Source: CAKRJP01 sp963597615
Lineage (GTDB): Bacteria; Bacillota; Clostridia; Lachnospirales; Lachnospiraceae
Assembly: GCA_963597615.1 (NCBI GenBank)
Contig: CAVBQS010000011.1
Coordinates: 1-64,000, forward strand
Length of the DNA stretch: 64,000 nucleotides
Reading direction: 5' to 3'
Below the pieces are notes generated by a model. The model did no database searches and was not told where the DNA came from. It was given only the letters and a program-made list of their open reading frames with translations. Positions within the stretch are counted from its first letter, which is position 1. Every line of letters begins with the position of its first letter. The translations under genes and the position numbers were made by a program. Positions 59,375 through 64,000 of the stretch are shown here, piece by piece.

Positions 59375-61219
59375 GTGGAAAATCGTAATTCAAAAGTTGC
59401 CGGAATTATCGGTACAGGAGCCTTAGCAGGGATTCTTGTAGCGACTTTTTTATTTTCTACACCTATTTCGGTGTATGCAGATGAAGGTGCCAATTCTGGA
59501 GAGTGGCAGGAAGTTGCAGAGGAAGTTATAGAAGGAACTACAGAGGAAGCGGTGAGGCCTTCTGCAAAATTAGTGGATGGGACTGCTAAGCTGGTGGAAG
59601 TGTCTGATGAAGTTTGGGCTTTAATAGAAAGCCAGGAAATCTGGTATGATGAGATCACAGGATATCTTAAAGATACTGCTACAGGAGCTTATGTGGATCC
59701 TCTCACAGCCAATCGAGTGAAGAATCTCCCAACCAACAGTCAGACAGAAAAGACAAACAGTGGAGAAGATCAAACAAAAGATACTTCTTCAGATGTAGAA
59801 TCAGGATCTTCCACAGAGGATAGCTCTAAGGACCAAAAGGAAGAAGAAACAAAAGATGAGACGAAAGAGGAAAGCTCTCAGGATGCGGAGGAATCTTCAG
59901 AGTCTAAGGAAGATACGAAAGAAGCTGAAAAAGAAGAGAAAGAAGAAGCTAGCACAAGTAACGAAGACCTGATTGCAAACCAGAATATTGTAGCGGCTCC
60001 GGAAATTTATCAGGATTTTCGTTTTTGGCAGATTACAAAGAAGTATTCTTTTGCAAAGGAGAAGAATACTCTGATTTTAGAAGAGATTCCTTCTGAAAAA
60101 GCAGGACAGACTGAGGCAGATGTGCGAGTTGTAGGGACTCTTCCTAAGAAAGCGGTAGCTTATGTCATTAAGGAAGTGAATGACAATTGGCTCTACGTAG
60201 AGTCAGGAGCGGTAAGAGGCTTTGTAAAAAAAACTGACATGTATACCGGCCAGGAAGCTAAGAGGATTTTGAATGCCTACGAGAAGAAGGCCAAGAAACT
60301 GGCAAAGATGACCAACAATACTTACGAAGGTATTGAGGGAGTGGTTAAAGTAGCTATTACAAAGATTGATGCTTCAGAAAATCAGGCCTATACCTACCTT
60401 CGGGCCACTACAAACCAGACAGTGGTAAGCAAGGACTATGCTTTGGTGAATAAGCAGGTATCCAAAAGTACAGGAAGTTCTTTAATGAATATTTATGATT
60501 CTAAGGACACAGCAGGAAAAGTAGTTGGTACTTTAAAAGAAGGGGGACTTTGCTACATTCTTGCAGATAAGACGGGAGACTGGGTTTATATTGAATCCGG
60601 GGATGTGAGAGGTTTTGTGAAAAGAGACTTCCTTACCACGGATGATGAGGCTAAAAACAAGGTGATGGCAGCAGGGGAAGATTCCTTTGCGACAGCTACA
60701 GAGTTTGTGAAACCTAAGGAAAATAAAGCCCTTTATTACACCATGACTTCTGTAAAAGAAGCCTCTAAGGGTAGTGCTGTTAGAAATGCAGTTTTAGAAT
60801 TTGCAGCTCAGTTTGTGGGTAATCCTTATGTATGGGGAGGTACGAGCTTAACAGAAGGTGCGGACTGTTCTGGATTTGTACAGCAGATTTACCTGAATTT
60901 TGGTTACACATTACCTAGAGTGGCAGAGGATCAGGCCCAGTATGGTATGCAGATTCCAGTGGAGGATGCAGCTCCTGGAGATTTGATTTTCTATGCAGAG
61001 AATGGCTATATTTACCATGTGGTAATGTATGCAGGCGATGGAAAAACCATAGAAGCTGCCAATGAAGACGTGGGAATTATTTATGGAAACGTAGATACTA
61101 CAGATGCAGTATGGGCCACTAGAATCTTAGATGATGATGAGACTACGGCATCAGAGAATCAGATTGCAGGTAATTTGTTTACAGGAACTACTTCCAATAC
61201 ATCTATTTTTGGTTTATAA
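59375..61219 (+). CDS. Exported NlpC/P60 cell-wall endopeptidase with SH3 domains
   Basis: A 614-residue exported protein. A signal peptide (about 1-36, ending VYA) is followed by a Glu/Lys/Ser-rich low-complexity linker (about 125-200), two SH3-like bacterial domains (about 225-290 and 350-420; note SGAVRGFVKKTD and SGDVRGFVKRDF) and a C-terminal NlpC/P60 domain with Cys498 in GADCSGF and His548 in YHVVMYAG. It should cut peptide links in peptidoglycan. The start is GTG 59375 behind AAGGAGG. It is transcribed alone. Confidence 0.94.
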   Translation: MENRNSKVAGIIGTGALAGILVATFLFSTPISVYADEGANSGEWQEVAEEVIEGTTEEAVRPSAKLVDGTAKLVEVSDEVWALIESQEIWYDEITGYLKDTATGAYVDPLTANRVKNLPTNSQTEKTNSGEDQTKDTSSDVESGSSTEDSSKDQKEEETKDETKEESSQDAEESSESKEDTKEAEKEEKEEASTSNEDLIANQNIVAAPEIYQDFRFWQITKKYSFAKEKNTLILEEIPSEKAGQTEADVRVVGTLPKKAVAYVIKEVNDNWLYVESGAVRGFVKKTDMYTGQEAKRILNAYEKKAKKLAKMTNNTYEGIEGVVKVAITKIDASENQAYTYLRATTNQTVVSKDYALVNKQVSKSTGSSLMNIYDSKDTAGKVVGTLKEGGLCYILADKTGDWVYIESGDVRGFVKRDFLTTDDEAKNKVMAAGEDSFATATEFVKPKENKALYYTMTSVKEASKGSAVRNAVLEFAAQFVGNPYVWGGTSLTEGADCSGFVQQIYLNFGYTLPRVAEDQAQYGMQIPVEDAAPGDLIFYAENGYIYHVVMYAGDGKTIEAANEDVGIIYGNVDTTDAVWATRILDDDETTASENQIAGNLFTGTTSNTSIFGL

Positions 61220-61234
61220 TAAGCAAAGACTACG

Positions 61235-61271
61235 AGGCGGTAGATGACATTTGGTTATCTGCCGCCTTTTT
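61235..61271 (+). terminator. Terminator of the NlpC/P60 gene
   Basis: GGCGGTAGAT pairs with ATCTGCCGCC (one G-U), followed by five T residues. Confidence 0.8.
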
Positions 61272-61328
61272 GCGGTCTTTTATTTAGACCCAGGTACAAA
61301 GAATTGTATACAAAAATACAAGAATCCA

Positions 61329-61357
61329 TTGACACACGTATTTTTTGTTGCTAAAAT
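61329..61357 (+). promoter_or_regulatory. Promoter of rocA
   Basis: A perfect TTGACA (61329-61334), a 17-base spacer and TAAAAT (61352-61357). Confidence 0.75.
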
Positions 61358-61389
61358 GCAGACAAGGTAAAAAATAGGAGGTATTCAAA

Positions 61390-62940
61390 ATGCTTAAAGG
61401 ATTTAAAAACGCAGTTGATGTAGATTTTACGGTTCCAGAGAACCGCAAGAAGATGGAAGAAGCTTTTGCACAGATCGATAAAGAGATCGGAAGCGTGTAC
61501 CCTCTGATTATTGGTGGCGAGAGAATTGAGACAGAGAAGAAGATTACGTCTATAAATCCTGCCAACAAAGAAGTGCTTGGTTATGCATGTTCTTGTTCAA
61601 AAGAATTAGCCGAGAAGGCAATTCTTACCGCACAGGAAGCATTTAAGACATGGAGCGTAACTCCGGTAGAAGAGAGAGTTCGTTGCTTGAAAAAATTAGC
61701 TACTCTTTTGATCGAGAACCGTTTCTATATTGATGCATGGAACGTTTTAGAGAGTGGTAAGAAGTGGGATGAAGCTGACGGAGAGTTATGCGAGCAGTTA
61801 GATTTTATCAACTCTTATGCAATGCACATGTTGAAGCTGGATAAGGGCTTAGAGTTAGTACCTACCGATGAATATACAAAATGTATCTATATTCCAATTG
61901 GTGTTGGTGTGGCTGTTCCACCGTGGAACTTCCCAATTTCCCTTATGGGTGGTATGATTGCATCTTCTGTAGTAACAGGAAATGCTATGGTTGTTAAACC
62001 ATCATCTAACACACCAATCTGCGGATACAAGTTTATTGAGCTTTGCGAGAAGGCTGGAATTCCAGCAGGTGTTATTAACTTCATTCCAGGATCTGGAGCA
62101 GAGATTGGAGATTATATTGTAGATCATCCACTTACCAGATTCATTAACTTTACTGGATCTAAGGCTGTTGGATGCCGTATCAATGAGCGTGCTGCAAAGA
62201 TTAATCCAGGACAGAAGTGGATTAAGAGAGTTGTAGCTGAGATGGGTGGAAAGAATGCCATTATCGTAGATTCTTCTGCAAATATTAAGAAGGCTGCCCA
62301 GGGAGTTGCAAGCTCTGCATTTACCTTCCAGGGACAGAAGTGTTCTGCTTGCTCAAGAGCTATCGTTTTAAGCGATGTTTATGATGAGTTTGCAGCAGCA
62401 GTTGTTGAGGAAGCTAAGAAGTTAAAAGCTGATCAGGGATCAGGAAGAGAAGACCATGTAATGGGACCTGTTATTGACAAGGCAGCTTATGAGAGCATTA
62501 CTGAATACATTGAAGTTGCAAGAGGAGAAGGAGACATTGTCTTCGGTGGAACCTACAGTGACGAAGTTGGATACTACATCGATCCTACAGTAGTTCTTAA
62601 CATTAAGAGAGATGCAAGAATTGCTAACGAGGAGATTTTTGGACCTGTACTTGCAGTGATTAAAGTAGATTCCTTTGAGGAAGCTTTAGATGTAGCAAAC
62701 CAGACAGAGTATGGTCTTACAGGATCTGTTTACAGCGAGAACCGTGCAAATATCAGAAAAGCTAAGGTAGAATTTAACGTAGGTAACTTATACTTTAACC
62801 GTAAGTCTACTGCAGCTGTTGTTCTTCAGCATCCATTTGGCGGATTTAACATGTCCGGAACAGATGCTAAGACAGGAACACCTGATTATCTTACAAACTT
62901 CTTGAATCTTAAGTCTGTAACAGAGGATCTTACAGATTAA
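61390..62940 (+). CDS. rocA: L-glutamate gamma-semialdehyde dehydrogenase (1-pyrroline-5-carboxylate dehydrogenase)
   Basis: A 516-residue aldehyde dehydrogenase that oxidises pyrroline-5-carboxylate to glutamate with NAD. The catalytic Cys318 is in GQKCSACSRA and the general-base Glu284 in AEMGGKNAI, both RocA/PruA-like. Length matches RocA (about 515), and the cofactor-binding PPWNFPISLMGG is intact. It can serve proline or arginine/ornithine catabolism. AGGAGG precedes the ATG. Codon choice is highly biased, suggesting strong expression. No proline dehydrogenase is in the window. Confidence 0.92.
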   Translation: MLKGFKNAVDVDFTVPENRKKMEEAFAQIDKEIGSVYPLIIGGERIETEKKITSINPANKEVLGYACSCSKELAEKAILTAQEAFKTWSVTPVEERVRCLKKLATLLIENRFYIDAWNVLESGKKWDEADGELCEQLDFINSYAMHMLKLDKGLELVPTDEYTKCIYIPIGVGVAVPPWNFPISLMGGMIASSVVTGNAMVVKPSSNTPICGYKFIELCEKAGIPAGVINFIPGSGAEIGDYIVDHPLTRFINFTGSKAVGCRINERAAKINPGQKWIKRVVAEMGGKNAIIVDSSANIKKAAQGVASSAFTFQGQKCSACSRAIVLSDVYDEFAAAVVEEAKKLKADQGSGREDHVMGPVIDKAAYESITEYIEVARGEGDIVFGGTYSDEVGYYIDPTVVLNIKRDARIANEEIFGPVLAVIKVDSFEEALDVANQTEYGLTGSVYSENRANIRKAKVEFNVGNLYFNRKSTAAVVLQHPFGGFNMSGTDAKTGTPDYLTNFLNLKSVTEDLTD

Positions 62941-62990
62941 TTAGAATCTTGTTGTCAGGTGGATTGCCTGATGGATATACTAAAGAAGGC

Positions 62991-63023
62991 GACTGCTGTC
63001 CTGCTTGGACAGTGGTCGTTTTT
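62991..63023 (+). terminator. Terminator of rocA
   Basis: GACTGCTGTCC pairs with GGACAGTGGTC (G-U pairs), followed by GTTTTTAG. Confidence 0.75.
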
Positions 63024-63161
63024 AGTAACATGAAATTTTTTTGGAATCTCTATTGTACAAAAGTTTGATTTTGTAAAGATAGGTCTTGTCACTTTCTATA
63101 AGAAAAGTTAAGATAGTAGGCAAATGTAAGATGCAAGAATAAAAAAACGGAGTGACATTGT

Positions 63162-63773
63162 ATGAACTACCAGAAGGAACTGGATAAAATTTTAGAGAGC
63201 TTAGAGAAGGAGGGGAAAACTCCCAGACTTCTTTTGCACAGTTGCTGCGCCCCCTGCAGCAGTTATGTTCTGGAATATTTAAGCCAGTATTTTAAGATTA
63301 CTGACTTTTTTTATAATCCAAATATTGATCTGGAAAGTGAGTATACCAAGCGAATCGTAGAATTGCAGAAATTAATTGACACCATGCCTATGAAACATTC
63401 TGTGTCTTTTCTTGCAGGCCCCTATGACAGTGATAAATTTTATGCTATGGCAAAGGGGCTCGAGCATGTAAAAGAAGGAGGAGAGCGGTGTTTTAAATGC
63501 TATGAGCTACGACTTCGGGAAACTGCCAAGCTGGCGGCAGAGGGAGAATATGATTATTTTACCACGACTTTAAGCATCAGTCCTCACAAGAATGCAGGAA
63601 AGTTAAATGAGATTGGAAACAGATTAGGGGAAGAATATGGGGTGGCTTATCTGCCATCGGATTTTAAAAAGAAAAATGGATTTAAGCGGTCTATAGAGCT
63701 TTCCGCTAAGTATGATCTATATCGCCAAAATTATTGCGGATGTCTATTCTCAAAAACTGAATCTCAAAAATAG
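63162..63773 (+). CDS. queH: Epoxyqueuosine reductase QueH
   Basis: A 203-residue QueH (DUF208) enzyme that reduces epoxyqueuosine to queuosine in tRNA, the non-cobalamin alternative to QueG. Cysteines in HSCCAPCSS near 28-33, RCFKCYELRL near 109 and YCGC near the end are the iron-sulfur/metal ligands typical of QueH. The central FFYNPNI and TTTLSISPHKN motifs are present. No other queuosine gene is in the window. argH follows after about 125 bases. Confidence 0.93.
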   Translation: MNYQKELDKILESLEKEGKTPRLLLHSCCAPCSSYVLEYLSQYFKITDFFYNPNIDLESEYTKRIVELQKLIDTMPMKHSVSFLAGPYDSDKFYAMAKGLEHVKEGGERCFKCYELRLRETAKLAAEGEYDYFTTTLSISPHKNAGKLNEIGNRLGEEYGVAYLPSDFKKKNGFKRSIELSAKYDLYRQNYCGCLFSKTESQK

Positions 63774-63788
63774 AAGCAATTTGATACT

Positions 63789-63816
63789 TTGCATAAAAAG
63801 AAAAGTATGATAAAAT
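63789..63816 (+). promoter_or_regulatory. Possible promoter of argH
   Basis: TTGCAT (63789-63794) and TAAAAT (63811-63816) with a 16-base spacer. No clear arginine operator is seen. Confidence 0.45.
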
Positions 63817-63900
63817 CATATGCAGTTGTGCACACTGTGAAATGTTAGTGCAGTAAAGTGCATCGAATCAGATAATATAGATTAGGAAGAAGGTAACCAT

Positions 63901-64000
63901 ATGGCACAGTTATGGGGTGGCCGTTTCACTAAGGAGACGGACCAGCTGGTTTATGATTTCAATGCCTCAATCACCTTTGACAAGCGTTTTTACAAGCAGG
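63901..64000 (+). CDS. argH: Argininosuccinate lyase, N-terminal part (cut by window end)
   Basis: The last 100 bases encode MAQLWGGRFTKETDQ, then LVYDFNASITFDKRFYKQ. This is the conserved N-terminus of argininosuccinate lyase, which cleaves argininosuccinate to arginine and fumarate. GGAAGAAGG precedes the ATG. The gene runs beyond the window. Confidence 0.9.
   Translation, partial: MAQLWGGRFTKETDQLVYDFNASITFDKRFYKQ

Noticed and set aside
1..64000. CRISPR arrays, rRNA genes, integrases or an intact prophage
   Set aside because: I saw no regularly spaced direct repeats, no rRNA-like sequence, and no integrase or phage structural genes in the window.

Overview
The window is chromosomal DNA from a low-GC Gram-positive anaerobe, most likely a Clostridia member of the Lachnospiraceae type. 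The evidence is a type III glutamine synthetase, a bifunctional homocysteine methyltransferase/MTHFR, the murB-rapZ-whiA-crh-like gene order, a small 2[4Fe-4S] ferredoxin, strong AAGGAGG ribosome-binding sites and tRNA genes without an encoded CCA. The genus is an inference; no rRNA is present.

Layout. 1-5.6 kb: a CorC-type membrane protein diverges from murB-rapZ-whiA and a Crh-like HPr, followed by a lipid kinase. 5.7-9.4 kb: tRNA-Glu, class II fructose-bisphosphate aldolase and glutamine synthetase III, the last preceded by a promoter and terminator leader. 9.5-12.6 kb: a HAAS-domain membrane protein, an RNA methyltransferase, RdgB and a phosphodiesterase. 12.7-13.3 kb: six tRNAs (Pro, Gly, Arg, His, Gln, Lys) from one consensus promoter. 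13.5-18 kb: a 50-residue exported peptide, a membrane diguanylate cyclase, tRNA-Leu and a polar amino-acid ABC transporter operon with its own attenuator-like leader. 18.1-24.6 kb: the MTHFR fusion and a Gld-like ABC exporter operon. 24.7-33.9 kb: mgtE with a uORF leader, a parvulin, a TetM-like GTPase fused to a Rae1-like NYN nuclease, a FliB-like protein, an M18 aminopeptidase, a small conserved-looking protein and endonuclease III. 34-42.1 kb: an unusual island of two calpain-like cysteine proteases around a GNAT-like/YbjN-like protein. 42.1-50.3 kb: a HAD hydrolase, a methyltransferase and the complete pstSCAB-phoU plus two-component phosphate regulon. 50.4-53.6 kb: ferredoxin, guaA, and a decayed mobile patch (small HUH-like protein, IS30 transposase remnant). 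53.9-64 kb: rplS, two signal peptidases flanking rbgA, rnhB, a YraN-family gene, pgeF, mscS, tRNA-Thr, an NlpC/P60 wall hydrolase, rocA, queH and the start of argH.

How the genes work together. Several loci form functional sets. glnN and the amino-acid ABC operon share a leader motif and probably a nitrogen or amino-acid response. pstSCAB-phoU with its response regulator and kinase is a self-contained phosphate-sensing unit. rplS, lepB, rbgA, rnhB and the YraN-family gene follow a common Firmicutes gene order.

Most notable for follow-up are four items. (1) The duplicated calpain-like protease island at 34.1-42.1 kb has no recognised function. (2) The TetM-like GTPase is fused to a Rae1-like ribosome-dependent nuclease domain. 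(3) The mgtE leader has a short ORF containing a PDP/acidic-proline segment like that of MgtL, and a hairpin that buries the mgtE Shine-Dalgarno. (4) The glnN and glutamine-type ABC leaders share a terminator-hairpin motif. All coordinates, motifs and pairings were read by eye; no database search or folding program was run.
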